In this document: in pieces, positions 25,006 through 32,947 of the stretch
Layout: each line of letters opens with the position of its first letter
Position numbering within the stretch: position 1 is the first letter of the stretch
NCBI RefSeq assembly: GCF_002160955.1
Contig: NZ_NFLN01000003.1
Coordinates: 1-64,000, forward strand
Direction of reading: 5' to 3'
Source of the DNA: Gemmiger sp. An120
GTDB lineage: Bacteria; Bacillota; Clostridia; Oscillospirales; Ruminococcaceae
Length of the DNA stretch: 64,000 nt
Translations under genes and position numbers: made by a program
Notes under the pieces: generated by a model
What the model was told of the DNA's origin: nothing
The model's database searches: none
Seen by the model: the letters and a program-made list of their open reading frames with translations, nothing else

Positions 25006-27966
25006 TCAGCTGCGCCAGCGGGTCTTGCGGCAGATGACCACCGCGCCGGCCAGACAGAGCAGGCCCAGAATCACATCCAGCGCGATGAGCCAGGTCTGCC
25101 AGGGGGCCAGCACCCGCACCACCTGAGCGCTGGCGGAAATGCCGTTCATGGCAAAACTCTGGGATACCGCATAGAGGATATGGCGGGACGCCTGCCGCAG
25201 CTGGTTCATCACGGTAGCGTTGGTCTGGTAGCCGTCAATCTGCCAGTTGTCCGCGCCGCTGTTCAGCCACATATCGGTACCGCCCTCCAGGCCGCCGCGG
25301 ATCGCCAGCGCCGGGAAGGACTGCGGATAGGAGGCCTGGTCGGTGATCATGATGCCTTCAAAGCCCCATTCACCGCGCACCACGTTGGTGCTCATGCCCA
25401 CATGGTTGCCGGACCACTTCAGGCCGATGCGGTTCATGCTGAGCATAACGCCCAGCGTGCCGCTCTCGCTGTCGGCAATGCTGGATTCAAAGGCTTTCAG
25501 GTAGATTTCCCGGATGGACTGCTCGTTGGCAAAGGTGCTCATGCCGGAACGGTTGGTCTCCTGATCGTTCAGGGCGAAGTGCTTGACAAAGGTGATCACG
25601 CCCTTTTCCCGGGCACCGGCCACGGTGGCTGCGCCAAACCGGCCGGAGAGGAATCCATCCTCCGAGTAATACTCAAAGTTGCGGCCGGAGAAAGCGGTGC
25701 GATGAATGTTCATGGCGGGCGCGTACCAACCCGCAAAGTTCAGTTCGCCCTGGGCCAGGCAGTCTTCGCCGATCAGGTTGCCCATGTTGTAGGCAATCTC
25801 CTCATTCCAGGTGGAGGAAATGACCACCTCCGAACACCAGGCATAGGTATCCTCCGGGCGGGTTACGCCGGTGGTGCCCGCGTTGCCCACATAGGCGGGA
25901 CCGTCCACACAGACAGTGGCCGGGGCGCTGACCGAGTTCACAGCCTGGGTCTGGTAGCCGCCCACCCGCACCAGGTTGTACATCTCCTGGGCGGTAAGCT
26001 GGTCCAGCAGGTCGTCCCAGCTGGGATCGTCGGCAGACAAATCCCGCATCATAGCCAGGGACAGGCCGTTGTCCGCGCCGGTGGTGGGCATCTCCGCGTC
26101 GGGATCGTCGGTGCCGGTGGGGATGGCCAGGGCCTGCACCATCTCTTCGGTAGCGGTGAGTTCATAGGTGCTGGGCCAGGTGCCCGCCCAGTCGCTGCGG
26201 GTCAGATAGGTGAAGTCCGGATCGTAGGTGCGGATATCCGCATCGGTAAACTGGTTGGTGATCGCCGCGCCGGTATAGCTGGAAACGGCGTATTTGTCGG
26301 TGCTCTCCAGAGTAAAGACGGCGGTGTTCGCGGCGTTGGCCTCCCCGTCCAGACCCTCGGCCCCTTTGGCGGCCAAGATGTTGTTCACCGCGTTATGGGC
26401 ATCGGTGGCGGCGGTGAAATAATAGTCGCCGCTCTCCAGAATATAGCTGCCTTCGCCGTTGTTGGCGGTGGCATCGTAGGCTTTCAGTTCCTCTTCGGCC
26501 ACGGTGATGGTCAGTGTTTCGCTTTCACCGGGCTGCAGGGTGGAGGTTTTGGCAAAGCCCGCCAGCTGTACGGACGCCTTTTCCACGCCGTTTGCCTTGT
26601 CGTAATCGGTATAGGGGCTCTGCAGGTAGAGCTGCACCACCTGCTTGCCCTCCCGGTCGCCGGTGTTGGTTACCTGGACGGTAAAGACAAAATCATCGCC
26701 GTCCCGGGATGCATCCACCAGTTCCTGGGTGAAGGTGGTGTAGCTCAGGCCGTAGCCGAAGGGGAACTGCACCTCGTCGGCATAGACCCAGCTGCCCGCC
26801 CCTTCGGCAGTGACGCCCACCGCCGCGTCGGCACCACCCTGGCCCAGCACGGTGTCTTCATAGCGGGTCTCGTAGTATTTGTAGCCTACGTAGATGCCCT
26901 CCTGGTACACCACATAGGCGGTATTCACGGCCTCCTCGGCACCGGCCATCTGGTGATTGCCGAAGTTCTGCACCGCGGGCGCCCCCAGCGGATTGTAGGC
27001 GTAGGTGTCCACCGTCTTGCCGGAGGGCGAGGTAGTGCCATTGAGCAGGTCACCCACCGCGTACAGGCCGTCCTGGCCCGGATTGCCGATCCACAGGCAG
27101 GCGTCCACGCCGTACTCTTCCTGATCCAGGAAGGACAGCTCCATGGCGTTGCCGGAGTTGATCAGCACGATCACCTTGTCAAACCGCTCGCTCACATAGC
27201 GCAGCAGTTCTTCTTCGTTGGCGGTCAGTTCCAGGTAGTGCCGGCCGATGTCCTCAGGGGAATCCACCGGATCGGAATGGAATGCCCCCAGGAAGCCCTC
27301 CACATCCATGGGCTCGGCGTAGCTTTCGTCATAGACGGTGGGGATGTCGGCACTCTCGCTGCCGGAACGGGCAAAGGTCACAATGGCCGCGTCACCGTAT
27401 TCGGCAAAGCTGCTCTCCTCTGCGCTGCCAAACAGTGCGGGGGCCGCTTCATGAATCACATAGCGGCCGGTACCGGCCATATCGGCCACGTCCATGCGGA
27501 TGTCTGTCGCCGCGCCGGTGGTGTAAAAGTCCCACATGGTGGGGTTGACCGAGAAGCCGGCGCTTTCCAGCGCGGTTTTCAGGGTGGGGGCAGTGGAGGT
27601 GTCCACCGCGCCGGACCCGCCGCCGCCATACAAAATGGAGGCGGAGCTGACGCCGAACAGGGTCACATTGCCGCCGTTCTCCATGGGCAGGGCCTGGTTG
27701 TCATTCTTGAGCAGCACAAAGCCCTCCGAGGCGGTTACCCGGGCGGCCGCCGCATCCGCCAGCAGACGCTCTTCCTCGCTGGAAAAATCGCTTTTATAAT
27801 ATTCGGTATCCTCTTCGCTGTCTCCGCTGCGCACCTCATAGCTCTTTTGGCCCAGATAGGTGGTGATGATGGGCGCGTACTTGAACGCAAAGAAGTTGCC
27901 CACCGACAGCGCAACCACCAGAACGGCGATCAGCGCCAGCAATGGGATGGATCGTTTTTTCTGCAT
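25006..27966 (-). CDS. Membrane-anchored, domain-permuted GH3 beta-glucosidase
   Basis: 986 residues. A TM segment (about 8-29) anchors the N-terminus. Next come the GH3 C-terminal (acid/base) domain (ASEGFVLLKNDNQALPM ... VTLFGVSSAS), an Fn3-like domain (about 400-520), then the GH3 TIM barrel with KHFALNDQE and the likely nucleophile Asp in GIMITDQAS (about residue 870). A second TM segment (about 957-980) ends the protein. This reversed order is known in some gut-bacterial GH3 enzymes. Anchors at both ends would hold it on the outer face. LytTR-type repeats precede it. Confidence 0.9.
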   Translation of the reverse strand: MQKKRSIPLLALIAVLVVALSVGNFFAFKYAPIITTYLGQKSYEVRSGDSEEDTEYYKSDFSSEEERLLADAAAARVTASEGFVLLKNDNQALPMENGGNVTLFGVSSASILYGGGGSGAVDTSTAPTLKTALESAGFSVNPTMWDFYTTGAATDIRMDVADMAGTGRYVIHEAAPALFGSAEESSFAEYGDAAIVTFARSGSESADIPTVYDESYAEPMDVEGFLGAFHSDPVDSPEDIGRHYLELTANEEELLRYVSERFDKVIVLINSGNAMELSFLDQEEYGVDACLWIGNPGQDGLYAVGDLLNGTTSPSGKTVDTYAYNPLGAPAVQNFGNHQMAGAEEAVNTAYVVYQEGIYVGYKYYETRYEDTVLGQGGADAAVGVTAEGAGSWVYADEVQFPFGYGLSYTTFTQELVDASRDGDDFVFTVQVTNTGDREGKQVVQLYLQSPYTDYDKANGVEKASVQLAGFAKTSTLQPGESETLTITVAEEELKAYDATANNGEGSYILESGDYYFTAATDAHNAVNNILAAKGAEGLDGEANAANTAVFTLESTDKYAVSSYTGAAITNQFTDADIRTYDPDFTYLTRSDWAGTWPSTYELTATEEMVQALAIPTGTDDPDAEMPTTGADNGLSLAMMRDLSADDPSWDDLLDQLTAQEMYNLVRVGGYQTQAVNSVSAPATVCVDGPAYVGNAGTTGVTRPEDTYAWCSEVVISSTWNEEIAYNMGNLIGEDCLAQGELNFAGWYAPAMNIHRTAFSGRNFEYYSEDGFLSGRFGAATVAGAREKGVITFVKHFALNDQETNRSGMSTFANEQSIREIYLKAFESSIADSESGTLGVMLSMNRIGLKWSGNHVGMSTNVVRGEWGFEGIMITDQASYPQSFPALAIRGGLEGGTDMWLNSGADNWQIDGYQTNATVMNQLRQASRHILYAVSQSFAMNGISASAQVVRVLAPWQTWLIALDVILGLLCLAGAVVICRKTRWRS

Positions 27967-28036
27967 GCTGGTTCCTCCTTGTCCGCAAAAGGTCTCACGA
28001 TGGCGGGATGGCCGTGGCCCCGCCGGTCTGTGAAGG

Positions 28037-28107
28037 TATATACCACAGGCCCGGCGGGCGGAACAAGGGGGGTGGCAGAACTTGCAGTTTGCTGGCAGAA
28101 GTTGCAG
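28037..28107 (-). promoter_or_regulatory. GH3 promoter with upstream LytTR-like direct repeats
   Basis: Minus-strand -35 TTGTTC (28061-28066), 18-bp spacer, -10 TATATA (28037-28042). Just upstream of the -35 are two 15-bp direct repeats, TGGCAGAAcTTGCAG (28073-28087) and TGGCAGAAgTTGCAG (28093-28107), 20 bp apart and so on the same DNA face. LytTR regulators bind paired direct repeats at about -40 to -80, and the LytTR gene is the next operon. Confidence 0.7.
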
Positions 28108-28114
28108 CCGGGCA

Positions 28115-28146
28115 CAAAAAAATGCCCCGCCAAGCAGGGCATTTTG
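28115..28146 (-). terminator. Terminator of the two-component system operon
   Basis: On the minus strand AAATGCCC...GGGCATTTTTTT with a short loop, 9 bases after the kinase stop codon. Confidence 0.8.
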
Positions 28147-28154
28147 CCGAAGGA

Positions 28155-29489
28155 TTAAGACTGAACCGGCAGCATGATCTGAAGAACGAAAACGCCGTCC
28201 CGGGCGCTCACGCTCATGGAGCCGCCGTATTTGCGGGCCAGGTAGCGGATACTTTTAAGGCCGTAGCCGTGACCGGCCGGATCCCGCTTGGTGGTGCGGG
28301 GCAGGCCGTTTTCCAGCGTCAGTTCGCCTGCATAATAGTTGTTGGTCTGGATGCTGACAAAGCCGCCGCTGGTCTGGATACTCAGCTGCACCACCCGCTT
28401 TTCCGGGTCGGGCAGGTTGCGCACGCCTTCCACCGCGTTGTCGATGGCATTGCCCAGCAGGGTATACAGATCCGGTAAGGAGAGGAAGTCCAGTTCCAGG
28501 TGTCCCAGCGAACAGGCCAGGCGGATGCCCTCCTTTTCGCAGGACAGGGTCTTTTCCACCAGGATGGTGTTCACCGCCTCGTTGTCCGCATGGACCAGCC
28601 GGCGGTACATGGCCACGTTCTGCTCCAGCTCGGATACAAAGGCCAGACGCTCCCCTTCATCCATGGTGTGCAGGGCCTGGCAGGTGTGTTTCAGGTCGTG
28701 CACGCTGCGGTTGACCATCTCGATCAGTTCTTTTGAATGGGTATAGTGGCGTTCGCCGTCCCGCAGCATCTGATGGATCACGGCCTGTTCCCGCTGGGCC
28801 AGGATGTTGCGGCAGGACAGATACTGAATGCCCAGAATCATGGCGCAGATCAGAAAGCCCAGCTGGGCACTGAGGATCCGGATGGCCGGATCAAAATGGA
28901 ACAGATGCTGGCAGGACAGGGTGCAGAAGATCAGCACCGCCAGCAGCAGGACATAGTGCAGGATATGGGCCGTGGTATCCTGGTTCAGCTCTCCGCCGCA
29001 CAGGCTTAGCGGACGGGCCATCACCCGGTAGAGCAGGCCGTACAGCAGCCCGCAGGCCGCCAGGCTGACCAGCGCATAAAGCGGCAGGCAGGCGGTCAGC
29101 TGCGGATACCAGTCCAGGGCAAGCCGTTCATGTACCGTTACATATACCAGATGCTGAGCCGCATAGCCGGAGATACCGATATACAGTGCATCGCAGACGG
29201 TGATCTGAAAGCAGACCCGGCTGTACAGCATAGTGGCTAACGCCAGCGGTACATACCACAAGCCGGTAAACAGGTCAGCCATCGGCAGAGGCAGAACACC
29301 CTGGCAGAATCCCTGCCAGGGGAAATAAAACTGGGACAGCACCGAAAACAGCACAACACCTGCCAGCGTACGCCGCAGCCACCGGGGCTTGCGGCGGGCA
29401 AAGGGCAGCAGGAAAAGATATTCCGCCGCCATCAGTTCCCATACAAAGCGCAGTTCTTCAAAAATGGCTACAGGGGTGGGCACGGTCAT
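28155..29489 (-). CDS. AgrC/GHKL-type sensor histidine kinase
   Basis: 444 residues: about six N-terminal membrane helices (to about 230), then a dimerisation helix with the His motif VHDLKHTCQAL and a GHKL ATPase domain (N-box LLGNAIDNAVEG, G-box HGYGLKSIRYLARKYGG). Such kinases sense peptides or cell-surface cues. No agrD-like peptide gene is visible nearby. Its ATG overlaps the stop of the response regulator gene (ATGA), so the two are co-translated. Confidence 0.9.
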   Translation of the reverse strand: MTVPTPVAIFEELRFVWELMAAEYLFLLPFARRKPRWLRRTLAGVVLFSVLSQFYFPWQGFCQGVLPLPMADLFTGLWYVPLALATMLYSRVCFQITVCDALYIGISGYAAQHLVYVTVHERLALDWYPQLTACLPLYALVSLAACGLLYGLLYRVMARPLSLCGGELNQDTTAHILHYVLLLAVLIFCTLSCQHLFHFDPAIRILSAQLGFLICAMILGIQYLSCRNILAQREQAVIHQMLRDGERHYTHSKELIEMVNRSVHDLKHTCQALHTMDEGERLAFVSELEQNVAMYRRLVHADNEAVNTILVEKTLSCEKEGIRLACSLGHLELDFLSLPDLYTLLGNAIDNAVEGVRNLPDPEKRVVQLSIQTSGGFVSIQTNNYYAGELTLENGLPRTTKRDPAGHGYGLKSIRYLARKYGGSMSVSARDGVFVLQIMLPVQS

Positions 29490-30193
29490 GGTTCCATCCC
29501 TCCCAGAAAGCGGGTGAACCGTTCCAAGAACTCTTCCCGGCGGCTTCGGGTCATCTTCAGGCGCACCGTTTCCACCACTACGTCCTCCCCCTCAATGGCC
29601 CGCACATGGCGCAGGTTGACCAGATAGCTGCGGGAACAGCGGGCAAAAGAGTAGCCCTGCAGGGTACGCTCCGCCTCCGCCATCGCCCCCCGTACCCGAT
29701 ACTCACCCGACCAGGTATGGTAGGTCAGGTAATGGAGGGTGGATTCCACGTACAAAATTTCCCGGGGTTCCAGCCGGACCATTCCGCCTGTGGTATGGAG
29801 AGTGATCCACTCGGTGCGGTCCCGGCGCAGATACCGCAGCGTTTTCTGCAGTTTGAGGGTGAAGTCCCCATAGGCTACCGGCTTGATCAGATAGTCCAGC
29901 GCATCCACCGCGTAGCCCGCCAGGGCATACTGGGGCATATTGGTCACAAACATCAGCAGCACATCCGGGTCCCGCTGGCGCAGCAGACGGGCTGTCTCGA
30001 TACCGTTGATGCCGGGCATATCCACGTCCATGACAATCAGGTCAAACTGGCAGGTATCCCCGTTCAGAAAAGCCTGTCCATCCGAATAATAGGCGTAGGA
30101 CCACTCCAGCCCTACCTCCCGGGAAAACCAGTCCAGATATCCCTGCAGTACCTGTGCATCCTGCGGGTTGTCATCCACCAGAGCAATTCGCAA
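29486..30193 (-). CDS. LytTR-family response regulator
   Basis: 235 residues: receiver domain (MRIALVDDNPQDAQVLQGYL, phospho-acceptor Asp in DLIVMDVDMPG, Lys in YLIKPV) and a C-terminal LytTR DNA-binding domain (ILYVESTLHYLTYHT ... FARCSRSYLVNLRHVRAIEGED). TTG at 30193 is chosen as start because AAAGGAGG ends 8 bases before it and the receiver begins at once; upstream ATGs lie before this RBS. Likely targets are the repeats upstream of the GH3 gene. Confidence 0.9.
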   Translation of the reverse strand: MRIALVDDNPQDAQVLQGYLDWFSREVGLEWSYAYYSDGQAFLNGDTCQFDLIVMDVDMPGINGIETARLLRQRDPDVLLMFVTNMPQYALAGYAVDALDYLIKPVAYGDFTLKLQKTLRYLRRDRTEWITLHTTGGMVRLEPREILYVESTLHYLTYHTWSGEYRVRGAMAEAERTLQGYSFARCSRSYLVNLRHVRAIEGEDVVVETVRLKMTRSRREEFLERFTRFLGGMEP

Positions 30194-30226
30194 ACCGGTC
30201 GCCTCCTTTTCCGATGGATTGCTTTC

Positions 30227-30255
30227 AGTATACCATGTACGCCGCAGAGGGACAA
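30227..30255 (-). promoter_or_regulatory. Promoter of the LytTR-kinase operon
   Basis: TTGTCC (30250-30255), 17-bp spacer, TATACT (30227-30232) on the minus strand, 34 bases before the TTG start. Confidence 0.65.
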
Positions 30256-30363
30256 GCAGGTGCCGCTTTGTTCCGTCGCAGCGCGTTTTGCACAAAACCG
30301 GGACGGGCACTCCCCCGCCCGCAGGAGAACAGTGCCGAATTTTTACAAGACTCAGAAATTGCA

Positions 30364-30413
30364 TTGACTTTTGCCGCGGCGGCTGTATGATAGAGTGCAG
30401 TCTCTCTCGAGAG
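30364..30413 (+). promoter_or_regulatory. Promoter and possible operator of the MATE gene at 30502
   Basis: TTGACT (30364-30369), 16-bp spacer, TATGAT (30386-30391), with the perfect dyad CTCTCGAGAG (30404-30413) just past the start site. The leader to the ATG is about 100 bases. No regulator can be assigned. The rest of the 30194-30501 gap, about 90 bases on each side, shows nothing further. Confidence 0.55.
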
Positions 30414-30501
30414 CGCGCGGCCCGGCGGCCGCGTACTGTGTATCCGAACACGCACCGGCGGGCTTGCGCCTGCCCTTTTCTGCACTGCGAGGTATGCGAC
30501 G

Positions 30502-31872
30502 ATGGTACGTTCCATGACATCCGGCTCTCCTGCCCGGCTGATTCTTCTGTTTGCTTTTCCGCTGTTTATCGGCAACCTGTTCCAGCAGGTATACAACATG
30601 GCCGACGCCTTTATCGTGGGGCGCATGCTGGGTGTGAATGCGCTGGCCGCGGTGGGCTGCACCGGCAGTTTGATGTTCTTTATTATCGGCTTTGCCCAGG
30701 GGCTCTCGGCCGGGTTTTCAATGCTGACCGCCCGGCGGTTCGGCGCCGGGGATGAGGAGGGCGTGCGCCGCAGCTATGCCGCCAGCCTGCTGCTGGGCGG
30801 CGGGATCGGTCTGGTGCTGACCGTGGCCAGCGTACTGGGCACCCGCCAGCTGCTGATCCTGCTGCAGACCCCGCCCGAAATTCTGGACGATGCGGTGGGA
30901 TATCTGGCGGTGGTGTTCGGGGGAATCCTGGCCACCATGCTGTTTAACGTGACCTCCAACGTGCTGCGGGCGCTGGGCGACAGCAAAACGCCGCTGTACT
31001 TTCTGGTGGGCGGCTGCCTGATCAACATTGTACTGGATATTCTGCTGATCCTGTACACCCCGATGGGGGTGATGGGCGCGGGCGTGGCCACGGTGGCCGC
31101 CCAGATCCTGGCGAGTCTGGCCTGTGTATGGTACATCGGGCTGCGGTTCCCCATCCTGCGGCTGGATCGCTCCAGCTGGCGGCTGACCCGGGAGGATGTG
31201 GTGGAGCATCTGCATATGGGACTGCCGATGGGCTTTCAGAGCAGCATCATTGCCATCGGTTCGCTGATGCTGCAGTACGCGCTGAACGGCCTGGGCAGCA
31301 CGGCGGTGGCCGCGTTCACCGCTGCCAACAAGCTGGAATCTCTGGGCACGCTGCCGCTGATGAGCTTTGGCCTGGCGGTGGGCACCTACGCGGCCCAGAA
31401 CTACGGCGCGGGCAAGATCCAGCGCATCCGGCAGGGCGTGCTGCAGTGCAGCGCCATGGCGCTGGGCTGGTCGGCCTTTATGGGCGGGGCGTTTGTCCTG
31501 TTCGGGCGGCCGCTGGCCTCCCTGTTTGTGGGGCACGACCCGCAGGTGCTGGACCTGGCCCGCATCTACCTGTTTATTGTGGGTGTTTCGCTCTGGCTTC
31601 TGGCCCTGCTGTTTGTGTTCCGCTACACCCTGCAGGGGCTGGGGCAGAGTTTTGTGCCCACCTTTGCCGGGATCATGGAACTGGTAATGCGGGGTGTATG
31701 CGCCGTGTGGCTGGTAAGCCCGCTGGGCTACACCGGCGCCTGCCTGGCCAACCCCATGGCCTGGGCGGGCAGCGCTGTGCCGCTGATCATCGCCTTTTTC
31801 GTGACCATGCGCCGTCTGCCGCTGCGCACAACCGAGCACTGGGAAGCGGAACCGGCGGAGCCAACCGCCTGA
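30502..31872 (+). CDS. MATE-family efflux transporter
   Basis: 456 residues, about twelve helices. The family start MTSGSPARLILLFAFPLFIGNLFQQVYNMADAFIVGR and the repeat in the second half (GLPMGFQSSIIAIGSLMLQ) are clear. An intact member, unlike the one at 6868. Exports cationic or toxic compounds using Na+ or H+. GAGG sits about 10 bases before the ATG. Confidence 0.92.
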   Translation: MVRSMTSGSPARLILLFAFPLFIGNLFQQVYNMADAFIVGRMLGVNALAAVGCTGSLMFFIIGFAQGLSAGFSMLTARRFGAGDEEGVRRSYAASLLLGGGIGLVLTVASVLGTRQLLILLQTPPEILDDAVGYLAVVFGGILATMLFNVTSNVLRALGDSKTPLYFLVGGCLINIVLDILLILYTPMGVMGAGVATVAAQILASLACVWYIGLRFPILRLDRSSWRLTREDVVEHLHMGLPMGFQSSIIAIGSLMLQYALNGLGSTAVAAFTAANKLESLGTLPLMSFGLAVGTYAAQNYGAGKIQRIRQGVLQCSAMALGWSAFMGGAFVLFGRPLASLFVGHDPQVLDLARIYLFIVGVSLWLLALLFVFRYTLQGLGQSFVPTFAGIMELVMRGVCAVWLVSPLGYTGACLANPMAWAGSAVPLIIAFFVTMRRLPLRTTEHWEAEPAEPTA

Positions 31873-31880
31873 ACCATGAG

Positions 31881-31917
31881 AAAAACAGCCGCCCGACGGG
31901 CGGCTGTTTTCTTTTGC
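31881..31917. terminator. Terminator between convergent MATE and MarR genes
   Basis: Perfect stem AAAACAGCCGCCCG/CGGGCGGCTGTTTT (overlapping at the loop) followed by CTTTT; usable in both directions. Confidence 0.8.
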
Positions 31918-31918
31918 C

Positions 31919-32383
31919 TTATTCCTCTTCGCTGCACAGCAGGCGGCTCAGTTCCCGTTCCATCTCAATGAACAGATCCAGCTGTTCCGGTGTGTACCGG
32001 GCCAAGCTCCGGGCAATCACCTGATACTGGGCGCGGTCATATACCTCATGGGCTTCATAGAGCGCCCGACCCTTTTCAGTCAGGCGCACAATATTTTTTC
32101 GCTTGTCCTCCGCGCAGGTGACCCGCTCCACATAGCCTTTTTTCTCCATACGCTGGGCCAGCTGGCTGACCGCGCCGGGCGTGATCTCCAGCTGGTGGGC
32201 CAGCTCCGACATGGTCACTTCGCCGCTGTGGCCCACCGCAATGGCAAAATGAGCCTCCCGCATATACAGCTTTTCCCCGTCCAGATAGTCCCGCGCCCGG
32301 GACAGATATTTTTCATGCGCATCGGTGACGCTGCGCACCGCAGCCATCAGTTCCCGGATGCGATCGGTCTCTTGCCGTTCCAT
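31919..32383 (-). CDS. MarR-family transcriptional regulator
   Basis: 154 residues: winged helix with recognition helix TPGAVSQLAQRMEKKGYVERV and wing CAEDKRKNIVRLTEKG. The ATG at 32383 has GGGGGAGAG just upstream and its own promoter, so it is not translated together with the upstream carrier remnant even though that frame runs into it. The target is not evident. The convergent MATE gene and the upstream amino-acid operon are candidates. Confidence 0.87.
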   Translation of the reverse strand: MERQETDRIRELMAAVRSVTDAHEKYLSRARDYLDGEKLYMREAHFAIAVGHSGEVTMSELAHQLEITPGAVSQLAQRMEKKGYVERVTCAEDKRKNIVRLTEKGRALYEAHEVYDRAQYQVIARSLARYTPEQLDLFIEMERELSRLLCSEEE

Positions 32384-32408
32384 GCTCTCTCCCCCTGTCA
32401 ATGACTGT

Positions 32409-32437
32409 ATCATAACACAATCAGCGCCGTCTGACAA
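32409..32437 (-). promoter_or_regulatory. Promoter of the MarR gene
   Basis: TTGTCA (32432-32437), 17-bp spacer, TATGAT (32409-32414) on the minus strand. Confidence 0.65.
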
Positions 32438-32451
32438 ATCCCCGGAACAGA

Positions 32452-32492
32452 AAACCTCCCACCGCGCAGGGAGACACGGCGGTAGGTTTCCG
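32452..32492 (-). terminator. Terminator-like hairpin after the carrier remnant
   Basis: On the minus strand AAACCT-A-CCGC and GCGG-TG-GGAGGTTT arms around a 13-base loop, followed by TCTG. Imperfect stem and a weak T-run. Confidence 0.5.
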
Positions 32493-32514
32493 GACAAAAG
32501 GGAGGTTGGGCTGA

Positions 32515-32944
32515 TTACAGGAACTTGACGACCACGCCGGCCACAATTGCCGACACCACCGAGACCGCCGCCGGTCAGGGGAGGGATGGCCACAAGGGCA
32601 GTTTCCCGCCCGAAGATCAGGCTGCCTGCCACACCCACAATTACCAGGATGCCGGCTACCACCGCCAGGGTGGTGACCACAACGCGCCAGTCCTTTTTGA
32701 CCAGTTGCAGGTTGAACCGGGCGCCTACCTGCAGCAGAATGTACAGCATGGTGATTTCACGCAAAGAGTTCATCATGGAGGTGTCCAGGATGTCCTTGGG
32801 GAACACCGTCCAGAAACCGATCATGAAGCAGAGTGCAATAACAATCAGGGACGAGACCTTGCTGCTGGTTTTGCGGGAGACCAAGTCGCCCAGAAACATA
32901 ATCACGCATACGACTACCAGGGATGCCGCCAGACTCCAACTCAT
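32515..32944 (-). pseudogene. Membrane carrier (possibly Na+/glutamate-type), reduced to its two ends by an internal deletion
   Basis: The first about 123 residues (MSWSLAASLVVVCVIMFLGDLVSRKTSS ... ALVAIPPLTGGG) are membrane helices of a carrier resembling glutamate:Na+ symporters. The frame then jumps. In another frame the last 19 codons (PAAVSVVSAIVAGVVVKFL, stop at 32515-32517) look like the natural C-terminus. About two thirds of such a protein is missing. The join lies in GGCGGCGGT (about 32564-32572), which fits deletion between short repeats. RBS AAGGAGG, 3 bases after the amidohydrolase gene; third gene of its operon. The family call is tentative. Confidence 0.7.
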
Positions 32945-32947
32945 CGT

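Noticed and set aside
24874-28158. Very long open frame (over 1000 codons) on the plus strand opposite the GH3 gene
   Set aside because: It mirrors the GH3 gene in antisense. Its translation is His/Gly/Gln-rich low-complexity sequence typical of reversed GC-rich codons, with no RBS or family similarity.
31919-32944. A single fused carrier-MarR protein in one continuous frame
   Set aside because: The frame is continuous only by chance after the deletion. The MarR part has its own promoter, RBS and ATG, and the linker translates a terminator-containing gap.
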